Below are positions 10,701 through 19,800 of a stretch of 37,655 nucleotides of DNA, piece after piece. Each line of letters begins with the position of its first letter. Within the stretch, counting starts at the first letter, position 1. The notes beneath the pieces are model-generated. The model saw only the letters and a program-made list of their open reading frames with translations. It was not told the origin of the DNA and made no database searches. The position numbers were made by a program, and so were the translations under genes. This DNA is from Sphingobacteriia bacterium (lineage in GTDB: Bacteria; Bacteroidota; Bacteroidia; Bacteroidales; UBA7960): NCBI GenBank assembly GCA_011390785.1, contig JAABRR010000039.1, positions 1 through 37,655 of the forward strand. The letters are read 5' to 3'.

Positions 10701-10964
10701 ACCTATGGGTACAACAATGAAACATCCTTTTATACAAAACATTTATACAGAGGTGATTATATCAGGTTGCAGAATATCGAGCTGGGATATCGCTTCAGTG
10801 CTGATTTCATAAGTAGGATGGGTATCAATAACCTGAGATTATTTGCATCAGCCAACAACCCCATCCTGTGGACAATGGAATACAATGGCTGGGATCCGGA
10901 AACCGGAGGCGGCGCACTACCGCCACTCAGGGTTTTCAATGCAGGCATTTCGTTGCAGTTCTAA
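7728..10964 (+). CDS. SusC/RagA-family TonB-dependent outer-membrane transporter
   Basis: SusC-family barrels import oligosaccharides across the outer membrane with a SusD lid, powered by TonB/ExbBD. I start at the ATG at 7728 because it opens a clean signal peptide (MKKTLLLAALWIMMTGAALAQ). The frame is open back to 7593, but those 45 residues lack export features. The mature protein begins with a carboxypeptidase-D-regulatory-like beta-sandwich (about residues 22-97), includes VVIGYGTKKRRD, then a plug domain with WIIDGMPV and the SusC signature IYGSRGSNGVIIVTTKSG (about 110-243). A long beta-barrel ends in aromatic Phe (AGISLQF). No extra STN domain is present, so direct anti-sigma signalling is unlikely, consistent with control by the nearby HTCS. 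The length of 1078 residues is normal. SusD follows 68 bp downstream in the same transcript. The substrate cannot be read from the sequence. Confidence 0.95.
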   Translation: MKKTLLLAALWIMMTGAALAQKITVTGTISNFSDNTPIEGASVVELGTTNGTTSAIDGTFSLSVDRGATLQISFVGMLTEEILATDENLMQIMLFPSMEQLDEFVVIGYGTKKRRDIIGSVASVSGEELSALPSASITSALQGRAAGVTVTNTSGVPGSQVNIRIRGESSISINTAPLWIIDGMPVYSGGGLERTIGSTSQDPMSMFNINDIESIEILKDAAATAIYGSRGSNGVIIVTTKSGKKGQGSTNINYTSGITTLNRTPEDIGYANTTEWFSLADQARANSGLAPFDPFDIIKFYVDQPIAMLSRQQAQNINTDWFDQILRTGSYQDINVSSSRGGDNGSFYLSLNYNNTESILKENYFDRFSSRANFDFNPTPNLNVGSRLNFSYTENTRVTQQVGGAVGRGGGGANAGWGNANRVSLPWFPVYNASHPSGFWNPMSGANLVASVDPSNHHDLVEQYRFLGNIFLDYKVPVIEGLRLRSEFSVDFIQNNSVYWVSEYLREQGSYAADRAATFKSFNYNVYGNYNKTFGEMHNIQATAGTEMQTSNRYLRDMAGQNLQGTYRQIGNPADYLEMFAGLQNEEYLLAYFGRFDYRLLDRYFIGVSLRRDGSSKFQSDRRWEIFPAYSLGWIISDEPFFNAPWADMIKIRGSYGVTGNKDIPSNLFVTNFTNDRANRYGDANLISGSSRIGNLGSPLLTWESTNSYDGGIDFGLFNNRISGSMAYYLQDIDDLLLFSALPISSGVNGIWNNIGNMRNYGWEFSLNTVNVDRRDMKLKWTTDINFSTNNSRVLALTPQLDREGRGVASGNNISRKDGKLWAWYIAEYAGVDPEKGVEMIWEIDYAHWEETGETIKTGRKVPATSTNLERNRIILENKTRVPSFTGGITNQLEYKGFDFSFLITFAGGHYIYDYEEQRTTMVQYGQVNLRKEMIGNTWEQPGDEAKYPQLTWDSQYPWGWDIEAPNPDWEGDPDDPRAKGYWIGGPDGNQTYGYNNETSFYTKHLYRGDYIRLQNIELGYRFSADFISRMGINNLRLFASANNPILWTMEYNGWDPETGGGALPPLRVFNAGISLQF

Positions 10965-11032
10965 TAATCCTGACTAAAAGATATCCATTTAGCAAACAGA
11001 TCATTTTGATTCATCAAACACACCATAATATT

Positions 11033-12658
11033 ATGAAAGCTTTTAAAAATATTATAATTGGTTCAGTATTTCTGGCAGGTTTATTTACTTCCTGCGAACA
11101 CGAAGAGTTCTTTGAGCTGACCAATCCGCCCGAATTTCCATGGCTCAATATCGGAGAATTTGAAAGAGCGGCTGTTTCACCCTACAATTATGCGTTTTAC
11201 TCCGGCTGGGGTGGGCACTTCGCCATGGCCGACCGCGTAATTCTTGATGGAATGACCGACATAATTTATCTAATTCCAGGAGCATCAGCCAATTACCCTG
11301 TTACTGAGATATATTTCAGACAAACATCAGCACCAATAAGCCGTGCCAATGAATCGTTCAGCAGTGGCTACCGCGCTATTGGTATTGTTAATGCTGCACT
11401 TGATTTCTATTACAACAATGATGAAGACCCATACCCCGATGCATCAGAAGCCGATAAGGAAAACAACCTGAAACGGATTATTGGAGAACTGCATTTTATG
11501 CGTGCATTTGCCTACTATTACCATACCCTGCGGCATTGTCCGGCTCCGGGAGATCCGGCATTCGAAAGGGAATTGTTACTTCCCCTTCGCCAAAACTTCA
11601 CCGATGCTGAAGCAGCACTCAACCCCGAGTATGTAACCACCCGGGCTATTTACGATTTCATCCTGGAAGATATTAATACAGCCATCAGCCTGCTTCCGGA
11701 AGCCTTCATCGAAGGCACCCACCATCCTTCTTACCAATATGGGAGAGTGAATAAATATGCTGCAAGAGCCATGCTGGCAAGGGTACTGTTTCGGCTGGGT
11801 GAGTGGGATCAGGCTTTGGAACAACTGAATATTGTGATTGATCAGAGTGGTGACAGATACAGCCTGGATCAGGATCCGATAGAAGCATTTAACCGCAGCG
11901 ATGCATCCAAAGGCAATGAAGTGATCTGGGATGCCATTTACTATGATGAAGACAAGGGGAGCCGACCCGCCGATTTTACACTATTCTCCTTCCTGCACTA
12001 CCAGGCTATCAATGGTGGCCATGGAGAGTTTTTCCGCCGATCTACATGGCATACCTACTCCATGACCCATACTACCGCCATCAAAATTGGCTGGATGGAT
12101 GAAGAACTCAACGAAACCCCTGAAGCTCAGCGCGATAAAAGATACCAACAGCTCTTTCACCGCCTGGAAGGACATCGGGGAGTGCTTACCGACAACCCGG
12201 ATGTATATGAACAACAATATACCAACGTTACGGAGCCCCGCATCTGGAATGACAAATATTACCGGGCACCCAACGGTCAATATTCCAATGTTCCGGTAAT
12301 TCGCCTGGGCGAACTGCTGCTTACACGCGCCATCATCCGCTTTCGCGATGGTGACCTGCAGGGTGCAGCTAATGATCTGAATAGGGTCCGAAACAGAGCA
12401 TGGGATGAATCAGTGGCCGGCATCAGCTACGAAGCATCCGAGGCCTTCATCACTCCGGCCAATATTACGGAAGATGCAATAAATCTGGAAAGATTGCGTG
12501 AGATGAGTTTCGAAGGCGACCGGTTATATTACCTTCAGGCTTTAAAGCTTCCGTTACCGGCAGGCGAGCGCAGCGGCGAGAGTGAAATTGCTTTCCCCCA
12601 TACTGGTTTATACTGGCCAATACCCCAGTCTGAAACCGATTTCAGGATAACAGAATAA
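11033..12658 (+). CDS. SusD/RagB-family surface glycan-binding lipoprotein
   Basis: SusD proteins cap SusC and capture oligosaccharide at the outer face of the outer membrane. The start at 11033 gives a lipoprotein signal (MKAFKNIIIGSVFLAGLFTSC, lipid Cys21), whereas the frame upstream overlaps the end of SusC and lacks a signal. The 541-residue product shows SusD hallmarks: helix-rich TPR-like segments (RIIGELHFMRAFAYYYHTLR), GRVNKYAARAMLARV, IRLGELLLTRAIIRF, LNRVRNRAW and the C-terminal block LREMSFEGDRLYYLQ followed by YWPIPQSETDF. The N-terminal consensus is slightly divergent, which is common outside the starch-binding prototype. It is co-transcribed with SusC (68-bp gap) and closed by the terminator at 12763-12800. 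The glycan specificity is unknown. Confidence 0.95.
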   Translation: MKAFKNIIIGSVFLAGLFTSCEHEEFFELTNPPEFPWLNIGEFERAAVSPYNYAFYSGWGGHFAMADRVILDGMTDIIYLIPGASANYPVTEIYFRQTSAPISRANESFSSGYRAIGIVNAALDFYYNNDEDPYPDASEADKENNLKRIIGELHFMRAFAYYYHTLRHCPAPGDPAFERELLLPLRQNFTDAEAALNPEYVTTRAIYDFILEDINTAISLLPEAFIEGTHHPSYQYGRVNKYAARAMLARVLFRLGEWDQALEQLNIVIDQSGDRYSLDQDPIEAFNRSDASKGNEVIWDAIYYDEDKGSRPADFTLFSFLHYQAINGGHGEFFRRSTWHTYSMTHTTAIKIGWMDEELNETPEAQRDKRYQQLFHRLEGHRGVLTDNPDVYEQQYTNVTEPRIWNDKYYRAPNGQYSNVPVIRLGELLLTRAIIRFRDGDLQGAANDLNRVRNRAWDESVAGISYEASEAFITPANITEDAINLERLREMSFEGDRLYYLQALKLPLPAGERSGESEIAFPHTGLYWPIPQSETDFRITE

Positions 12659-12667
12659 GGATAACAG
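12644..12667 (+). repeat. Short direct repeat over the SusD stop codon
   Basis: AGGATAACAG occurs twice, at 12644-12653 and 12658-12667, with a 14-bp period, flanking the TAA stop. It looks like a small local duplication and may have added no function. Confidence 0.6.
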
Positions 12668-12762
12668 CCCGAACTGTTCTTCAATCCGTGAGACCAGTCC
12701 AAAAATCGTTTAGACTTAATTTACCGGATTGTGTTCTTTAGCCAACAAACTGTCATTTGGTT

Positions 12763-12800
12763 GTCAATACCCTCATAAAACAAGGGGGTATTGGACTTTT
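12763..12800 (+). terminator. Intrinsic terminator of the SusCD transcript
   Basis: GTCAATACCC pairs with GGGTATTGGAC through one bulged base. The loop is about 13 nt, and CTTTTTG follows. It lies about 105 bp after the SusD stop, so the next gene probably has separate or attenuated expression. Confidence 0.75.
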
Positions 12801-12866
12801 TGATACAGACAGAAGGCTAAAGTACAAACATCTGTTATTGATCCCAAAAAACAAATTCTTACCAAA

Positions 12867-14177
12867 ATGAAGAAACTCTTACTTATTTGTTCCTTTTGCT
12901 TCATCAACACGGTGTATTCATCAGAAGCCGATTCAATTCTTGTAATTGATCCCTTTACCGATCTCAATCAAATTTTCGATTTAAGCAAACTTGTGCTTTG
13001 GGGCGAGAACACAGATACTACTTCGTGTTTTACTACCAGCCTGATCAACGATTTTGGGACCACCGGCTATAATGCCATTCATGTGTCGGATGCTGCCACC
13101 CCTTATTCAACATATGTTCCGGAAGTGAACGGACATCCAACATTGCGCACAACATCCTGTTTCGATTATTCTTTTGGAAAGATTGACCGCATTGACAAAA
13201 ACATAACCATAGAATTTGATTTACTCTTTAGCCAGTATGATTCGGGTTACGGGGAGCAAGGTCGGATGGTGATAACCCTGGTTGATGACTACCCCGATGG
13301 AGGGCTCCGTCCCGGAGATATTGATAGTTTGCAACTAACCGCACCCTTTGGCCGCCCCAAATACAACCTGCGCCTTCGAAACAGCATGCCGGTAAGCGAA
13401 TCAAACAATGAGTATATTCATCGTTCACCCAGTTTTATGCTTTACGGTGGAGGTTTGGATGCTGAAGGTGAATTCGAAAAAAGCGCCGATTGGGGCTATT
13501 GGATGCCAGGCTTCAGCTCAGAAGCAGGTGGAGGGGCACCTGGTCAACCTTCTGCATCAGATTTTCCTGCAACCGGAACCAAAAAGTCGGATAAACCCTG
13601 GCAATGGAATTCTACCGATTATTGGCATCATTACACATGGCAGATTGAACCCGAACTTATGAGCCTTTATATGCGCCGATCATCGGACAATGAATCTGAA
13701 AATACGCTTGTGGCAAGAATGTCAATTCCTCAGGATGACCTGGGAGAAGATTACATCATTGAGAAAATGAATGAAGTGCATGGAACCACTATAAACACTT
13801 TGCCCCCTTTGTATAAATGGCATCCGTCTTTCAGCGCCGTAAGGATATATTTCAGAGGTTTTAACGGCAATATCGCCTATCTCGCCAATCTCAAAATTGC
13901 TTTTGAAAATATTGAAGAACCTGTTCTTGTGGAAAATCAACCCCAAAAACCAGAGAATCCTTTTTATCCAAATCCGGCAATCAATGGAACTGTTTATTCC
14001 CGTATGGAAATAAATCAACTTACTATTTATGACATTGGCGGAAGGTTGGTTGGCACATTAACACATCTACCTGCGAATCGAATAACAGATATTTCGCATT
14101 TAAGATCTGGAATCTACATCTATAAGGCCCAATTGACTGATTTAACAAGTACTCAGGGAAAAATTATCATTCCTTAA
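12867..14177 (+). CDS. T9SS-secreted beta-sandwich protein of unknown function
   Basis: The 436-residue product has a signal peptide (MKKLLLICSFCFINTVYSSE) and a C-terminal type A sorting domain starting near residue 369 (NPFYPNPA), ending with SGIYIYKAQLTD and KIIIP. T9SS export is therefore expected, to the surface or medium. The central part (about 50-355) looks like a concanavalin-type beta-sandwich: ITIEFDLLFSQYD is a long strand, and YWHHYTWQIEPELMSLYM resembles the back strands of LamG-like folds. Tryptophans and tyrosines are abundant (WGYWMPGF, PWQWNSTDYWHHY), as in glycan-binding faces. I recognise no catalytic motif or family. Its position after SusCD is where PULs often encode surface glycan-binding proteins or the endo-acting enzyme. 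It converges on the GH3 gene with only 57 bp between stops. Confidence 0.85.
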   Translation: MKKLLLICSFCFINTVYSSEADSILVIDPFTDLNQIFDLSKLVLWGENTDTTSCFTTSLINDFGTTGYNAIHVSDAATPYSTYVPEVNGHPTLRTTSCFDYSFGKIDRIDKNITIEFDLLFSQYDSGYGEQGRMVITLVDDYPDGGLRPGDIDSLQLTAPFGRPKYNLRLRNSMPVSESNNEYIHRSPSFMLYGGGLDAEGEFEKSADWGYWMPGFSSEAGGGAPGQPSASDFPATGTKKSDKPWQWNSTDYWHHYTWQIEPELMSLYMRRSSDNESENTLVARMSIPQDDLGEDYIIEKMNEVHGTTINTLPPLYKWHPSFSAVRIYFRGFNGNIAYLANLKIAFENIEEPVLVENQPQKPENPFYPNPAINGTVYSRMEINQLTIYDIGGRLVGTLTHLPANRITDISHLRSGIYIYKAQLTDLTSTQGKIIIP

Positions 14178-14234
14178 GTATCTGGTAAAACTACACCGCA
14201 CTAACATAAGCGAAAGAAAGGTGGCAATAAACGG

Positions 14235-16436
14235 TCAGGGTAAATCAATTGTAGCTTCTAATCCGTGTGCCATAATGGTAAATGAACCCGGTTCAAATAT
14301 TTGGTTGTTATTTTCATCGGGATAGACAAATATTTCTGAAGGAGTGAAAACATGATTCAAATGGTGGGTCTCGCCTGGCTGAAGTTCAATCTTCCCAAAA
14401 TGAAACAGTTTCTTTACCGGGCGGGTAATTGTACCTTTTTCCTGCCTGAAAAACAGGAGGAAAGTTTCTTTTCCTGCAATGGTACCGGAATTGGATATAT
14501 CAAGGTTTAATGTTAGCTGTTTACCATCATCAGAAAGATCCACTTCGATGTTTTTGTATTCAAAAGATGTATATGACAATCCATGACCGAAATCCCACAG
14601 GTTATCATTTTTCTGAAAAGCTTTATGGTAATAGGGAGTAACATGGTTGGGATGTTTCGGGTAGGAAAAAGATAACTTACCTGATGGATTGGCTTTACCC
14701 GAAATAATTGCAGCCAGGGCATCAGCTCCACCCTGCCCCGGATACCCTGCAAACAGAATTCCATCAGCCAGGGGTTCAATATCAGTAATAAGTCTTGGCC
14801 TTCCCTGAATAAGAACAAACACAAGCTTTTTATCATATTCCCCGGCTATCTGAGCCAGTTTTTTCTGTGGTTCGGTAAGTTGCAGATCGTTGATATTGCC
14901 CTTAAATTCGCTGTAGGGTTCTTCACCAAGGGTAATAATCACATAATCAGAAGCTACCACAGCTGCCCGATACTCTTTTTCTGATTCAAGCGTGCCATCA
15001 GGCATGATTTCCAAAAGCGAAACATCAGAGTTCGGAAATTCGGTTGCCAGGGCATCAAAAAGGGTATTCATGTTTTTGGGTTGCCTTTCTTCTTCGGCAC
15101 CCAGCCACTCGAGGGTCCAGGCACCGTTGAGCATTTTGCGCGAATGAGCCGCAAAGCCTGTAACCAGGATGCGCTGCCCTGTATCCCGAATAGGGAGAAC
15201 ATTTTCCTGATTTTTGAGTAGTACAATGGATTGCTCAGCAAGATAATATGCCGTTTGCAGATGCTCGTCAGACTGCATCCTGTTGAGCCTGTCGTTGCGT
15301 GGATAGGGATTATCAAATAAACCCAGATCAAACTTCAACCTTAAAATTCGTTTTACTGATTCATCGATCCTACTTTCGGTGAGTTTGCCTTCAGCAATCA
15401 ATTCCTTTACAAAATCGATAAATAAATAAGAATTACAAGACATGCTCATATCAATCCCTGCATTAATAGCTCTAAGGGTAGCATCCTTTTCTGAAAATGC
15501 CCCATGATGTTCGTTATAAACCTTTGAAATATCTTTTATGTCGCTCAATATTACTCCATCGAAACCCAACTTTTCCCTTAGCAAACCTTTCAATAGTTTT
15601 TCTGACACATGGCCGGGTATGCCATTTACTTCACCACTGTTTACCATAACGGTTTTCACACCACTTTCTAGCGCCATAACAAATGCAGGGAGATGATGTT
15701 CGTACAATATCTGATCGGGGATTTCGGCGGGTGTACGATCATGCCCGGTGCGGGGGTCTGAGTAACCTATAAAGTGTTTGGCGCATGCGGCCAGTTTATA
15801 GGGATTACTGTGCTCGGGATCCTGATAGGTAGTAATAAAAGAACTCCCCAGAATGCCGCATACCAATGGATCTTCACCAAAAGTTTCGTAAAGCCGGGGC
15901 CAGTAGGCATTTTTTCCTAAATCGACAACCGGGGCAAAATTCCAACTCATCCCCAGATCGGCAGTTTCAATGGCAGTAACTCTCGCAGCCCTGGAAACTA
16001 CATCCGGATCAAAGCTACAACTTAGGGTTATATTATGAGGCAGCATGGTGCCTTCATCAACATAATTTGCACCATGTATATGGTCAATGCCAATAAGCAA
16101 TGGAATGCCCAACCGGGTTTCTTCCACGGCCATTTTTTGCAGGGTAGAAATAAAATCAATCCACTTTTGCGCTGGGCCTGTTCCACTCAAAAACGAACCA
16201 ACATGATTTTCCAGAATGGCCTGCCTGAACAATTCAGGGTGCATATCCAGGTTTTTATCTCCGTTGAGTGTAATCTCGCTAAAACATATCTGGGTCATTT
16301 GACCGATCTTTTCATCAAGGGTCATTTGGCTCAGAAGATCATCCACCTTTTTTTCTGTTTCATCCTTTGGTGCCGGCGAACAAGATGCCAGAAACAGCAG
16401 TGATACAATTGTTGCAAATATCAAATAGAAGCGCAT
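14235..16436 (-). CDS. Glycoside hydrolase family 3 lipoprotein (beta-glucosidase/beta-xylosidase-like)
   Basis: GH3 enzymes remove non-reducing-end beta-linked sugars with retention. The 733-residue protein begins with a lipoprotein signal, lipobox Leu-Ala-Ser-Cys at 16-19, so it should be membrane-anchored in the periplasm or at the surface. The (alpha/beta)8 domain (about 30-370) holds DEKIGQMTQ, GIPLLIGIDHIHG, WNFAPVVDL, the Lys220-His221 pair (AACAKHFIGY) and the nucleophile region GFDGVILSDIKDI, where Asp299 is the predicted nucleophile. The alpha/beta sandwich (about 390-610) contains VLLKNQENVLPI and SGKANPSGKLSFSYP. A C-terminal FnIII-like domain (about 630-730) follows. Length and order match complete BglX-type GH3 proteins and no key residue is missing. 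The linkage is not predictable: GH3 covers glucosidases, xylosidases and others. It is divergent from the HTCS gene and carries the AAAACACAAAC leader motif ten bases before its ATG. Confidence 0.93.
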   Translation of the reverse strand: MRFYLIFATIVSLLFLASCSPAPKDETEKKVDDLLSQMTLDEKIGQMTQICFSEITLNGDKNLDMHPELFRQAILENHVGSFLSGTGPAQKWIDFISTLQKMAVEETRLGIPLLIGIDHIHGANYVDEGTMLPHNITLSCSFDPDVVSRAARVTAIETADLGMSWNFAPVVDLGKNAYWPRLYETFGEDPLVCGILGSSFITTYQDPEHSNPYKLAACAKHFIGYSDPRTGHDRTPAEIPDQILYEHHLPAFVMALESGVKTVMVNSGEVNGIPGHVSEKLLKGLLREKLGFDGVILSDIKDISKVYNEHHGAFSEKDATLRAINAGIDMSMSCNSYLFIDFVKELIAEGKLTESRIDESVKRILRLKFDLGLFDNPYPRNDRLNRMQSDEHLQTAYYLAEQSIVLLKNQENVLPIRDTGQRILVTGFAAHSRKMLNGAWTLEWLGAEEERQPKNMNTLFDALATEFPNSDVSLLEIMPDGTLESEKEYRAAVVASDYVIITLGEEPYSEFKGNINDLQLTEPQKKLAQIAGEYDKKLVFVLIQGRPRLITDIEPLADGILFAGYPGQGGADALAAIISGKANPSGKLSFSYPKHPNHVTPYYHKAFQKNDNLWDFGHGLSYTSFEYKNIEVDLSDDGKQLTLNLDISNSGTIAGKETFLLFFRQEKGTITRPVKKLFHFGKIELQPGETHHLNHVFTPSEIFVYPDENNNQIFEPGSFTIMAHGLEATIDLP

Positions 16437-16446
16437 AAATAAAAAT

Positions 16447-16457
16447 GTTTGTGTTTT
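16447..16457 (-). promoter_or_regulatory. AAAACACAAAC leader motif of GH3 gene
   Basis: On the minus strand this is AAAACACAAAC, ending ten bases before the GH3 start codon. The identical 11-mer precedes the HTCS and GH42-like genes. It could be a shared translational or regulatory element, or a chance product of A-rich Bacteroidota leaders. Confidence 0.4.
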
Positions 16458-16578
16458 CGACTTTATTAAATTTCTTTAAAGATCTGGATAATGAAAGGGC
16501 TGATATAAATATCTCCGGCAGTGAATATTTGCCTGTTATGGCAATTACAAAGGTAAAATCCACACCAGCTGCAATCAT

Positions 16579-16613
16579 GGTGAAACGTACCAAAACACAG
16601 GGTAAATTGTACC
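16579..16613. promoter_or_regulatory. Candidate tandem operator, two 13-mers 22 bp apart
   Basis: GGTGAAACGTACC (16579-16591) and GGTAAATTGTACC (16601-16613) agree at 10 of 13 positions and start 22 bp apart, about two helical turns. Both are bounded by GGT and ACC. AraC-type regulators, such as the HTCS output domain, commonly bind direct repeats of this spacing. Binding is inference. Confidence 0.35.
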
Positions 16614-16811
16614 ACCGCCAATTCGGATTCCTGATATCGAAGTTATTATCTTATTTTTGCATATATTTTGATAATATCCTTTAAAAACCAACCTTGACAA
16701 ACATTCATATATTTACAATTATTATAGAAGCATAAAGGTGGATAATTTAATTCACCAGCCCGTTTCCTGAAAAAAACGGAGTACCCGGCAGCTACAACTC
16801 ATTTTTTTGAG

Positions 16812-16819
16812 TATATTTG
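16812..16819 (+). promoter_or_regulatory. Candidate -7 element for the HTCS gene
   Basis: TATATTTG matches TAnnTTTG, 58 bp upstream of the HTCS ATG. No clear TTTG is found at the -33 position. Confidence 0.3.
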
Positions 16820-16866
16820 AATCACCTACAAATTAAAAACCCCTGAAAAAGTTTCATCAGGAAACC

Positions 16867-16877
16867 AAAACACAAAC
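16867..16877 (+). promoter_or_regulatory. AAAACACAAAC leader motif of HTCS gene
   Basis: AAAACACAAAC directly abuts the ATG at 16878, where a ribosome-binding region would be expected. No purine-rich Shine-Dalgarno site is present. Confidence 0.4.
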
Positions 16878-19800
16878 ATGAAAAAAATATTGTCAACACT
16901 ATTTTTACTCCTTGTTTCCCGATTGATTATCGCAAATCCGGGTGAATTTCTGTTTGAACATCTTACTATTGACGAAGGATTATCCAACAACACCGTAAAC
17001 TCCATTTACCATGACCATTTGGGATTTATTTGGTTTGCAACCAATGATGGACTTACCCGCTACGATGGCTATGACTTCACCATTTATCGCCACGACCGGG
17101 ATAGCCATCAGACTATTAGTAACAACAGGGTACATTTTGTTTTCGAGGATTTAAACCGAAACCTTTGGGTAGGCACCAATATGGGTTTAAACCTTTTTAA
17201 CAGAGAATTCGATAATTTTACCAGATTCCTTAATGACCCCAACGATGAAGCGTCAATCAGCCATAACAATGTTCGGATGGTTTACCAGGACCCATCCGGG
17301 ATTCTTTGGTTTGGCACACTGGGAGGAGGTCTTAACCGGTTTGATCCCATCACCAGAAAATTTACCCGGTTTAATTTCCCAAACAGATTGGTAAGTTCGG
17401 TTATTGAAGATGCACAGGGAAATATCTGGGTTGCCACCAATGACCCTTCCCTTATACGCCTCAATTGGGAGCTGAATGAATTTGAACTATTTCCTTTCCC
17501 AAAAAACAATACTTCCGGACTAAAACCCAATACCCTTAAAACACTATTTGAAGATAAAACTGGCAATATTTGGGTAGGTACCGAAGGATCGGGATTATAC
17601 ATCTTTGATCCGGTAAGCCTTGAATTTACAGCCCATTATCATCAAAAATCAAGGAACAATCCTCTTAGCAGCAATATTGTATGTGATATTTTGCAATACA
17701 ATAACAAAACCATTTGGCTCGCCACTGATGGTGGTGGGATTAATAGCTGGGATGAAGAAAAAAAAGGATTTACCATACTCAAAAGCGATATTTCAAACAT
17801 CAAAGGATTGTCAACCAATGCAATTTATAGTTTGCTCAAAGACAATGATGGGATGGTATGGATAGGAACCTTTGGTGGTGGGGTAAACATCCTGAATCCC
17901 CACAGACAGGAGTTTAGATTTTACACCCAAAAGGCCGGCGGAATCTCCTCTCTCAGTCATAAATCAGTTCTATCGTTCTTTGAAGACAGCCAGGGTTATA
18001 TTTGGGTGGGTACAGATGGAGGTGGGCTCAATCTCTTTAATCCTGCAAATGGAACCTTTAAGAGTTTTTCCAATGATCCGTCCAATCCCTTCAGCATCAG
18101 TTCCAATGCTGTTACATCAATACTGGAAGATAAGCATGGCAACCTTTGGATCGGTACCTTTGCAGGTGGACTTAACCGATTTGATCCGGTAACGCAGCGT
18201 TTTTACCATTATACCTACAACCCTTCGCAACACAACTCCATCAGCAGCAACAATGTTTGGAAATTACTCGAAGACCAAAACGGTAACCTGTGGATTGGCA
18301 CACTCGATGGACTGGAAGTTTACTCATTTGCCAACAACACCTTTGAAAGAATAACCAATGATTCTGACCCTGAAGCTTATCCTGCCCGCATTATTGATCT
18401 TTTTGAAGACTCAAAGGGCAATATCTGGATCGGCAGCACAGGTGTTTGGATATTAAATCCGGATACGAAAAAAATCACCAAACTTTTTGGCCATGATCAT
18501 CCCCAACAAAAGTTATTTGAATACGATATACGTGATTTTCATGAAGATACTGACGGCATAATCTGGATTGCATCAGAAGGGGGTGGACTAATATGCTACA
18601 ACCCCGAAAAAGCAACGATTAAAAATTATACGATGCACGATGGTTTGCCCAGCGATGCTTTACACCAGATCATACAGGATGAAGAGGGCAATTTATGGAT
18701 CAGTTCAAACAAGGGCATTACCAGGTTTGACAATAAAACCCAATCATTCAGCAACTATAATATACATGATGGCTTGCAAAGTAATCAGTTTGCCTATTCT
18801 GCTTCACTTTGCACCCGGAGCGGAGAAATTTACTTTGGCGGCGTGAATGGGTTTAATGTATTTCATCCCAACCGGATTCGACAAAATACAGTACCACCTG
18901 CAGTTTACATTACCGAACTGAGTCTTTTTAACAAACCCGTTGAAATTGGGACAGAAGGTTCGCCAATAAATACCCATATTATGAATACCACCGAAATAAC
19001 GTTACCCTATCAATCGGTGTTCAGTTTTCGTTTTACAGCCATCAACTATATTGCAACAGTAAAGAATCAATACAAATTCAAACTGGAGGGGTTTGATGAT
19101 TGGAATGATGTTGGCAATCAACGTACAGCCACCTATACCAATATTGATCCGGGTAAATATACCTTCAGGGTTATCGCATCCAATAATGATGGCATTTGGA
19201 ACGACCAGGGTGCCAGCATACAAATAACGATCCTACCCCCCATCTGGCGGACCCCCCTGGCCTATGTCTTCTATGTTTTAATATTGGCAGCCATACTTTA
19301 TTTTGTTATGAACTTTATCATAAACCGACAAAAATACAAACACGATCTCATGATCAAAGACCTTGAAAAGGCCAAAATTGAAGAGATCAGCCAGGTAAAA
19401 CTTCGCTTTTTTACCAACATAGCCCATGAATTCAGAACTCCGTTAACGCTCATCCTTGGTCCTTTGGATAATATAATGACATCGCCGGGGAGCATGGATG
19501 CCAGACTTAGAAAACAACTTAACATTATGGGTCGAAATGCCGGCCGATTGCTTCGGTTGGTAAACGAATTAATGGAATTCCGAAAAATTGAGATGGGAAG
19601 GGTAAAACTAAAGATCGTGAAAGCCGACCTGGTTTCCTTTCTGAAGGAATTGAAATCGGTATTTGAAGAACATGCGCAAATGCATGATATTCAATTCACA
19701 TTCGAACCATTAGATAATGCAATTGAATGTTGGTTTGATAAAGAAAAAATGGAAAAGGTAGTTTACAATATCCTGTCCAATTCGTTTAAATTCACACCTG

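Larger units (their letters stand above)
16437..16877. other. Divergent regulatory region between GH3 and HTCS genes
   Basis: This 441-bp spacer has no convincing gene; short overlapping frames on both strands lack homology-like features. It carries two AAAACACAAAC leader motifs (one per gene), a pair of similar 13-mers 22 bp apart (16579-16613) and a TATATTTG candidate -7 element upstream of the HTCS gene. It is the likeliest place for control of the GH3 enzyme and its regulator. Confidence 0.6.

Noticed and set aside
10116-10742. 208-codon minus-strand ORF inside SusC
   Set aside because: It lies wholly antisense to a well-supported SusC barrel and has no motif or start context; a reading-frame shadow.
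12540-12640. GC-richer stretch encoding PAGERSGES in SusD, considered as an inserted repeat element
   Set aside because: It aligns with the normal SusD C-terminal pattern (P-x-G-[DE]-R-S-G ... YWPIPQ), so it is native sequence.
14178-14234. Possible terminator between the convergent beta-sandwich and GH3 genes
   Set aside because: Only a 4-bp CACC/GGTG pairing with a long loop and no T run was found.
16360-16684. Two overlapping 77-79 codon ORFs on opposite strands upstream of GH3 and HTCS
   Set aside because: They overlap each other, one overlaps the GH3 start, and neither has recognisable motifs; the region is better explained as regulatory.
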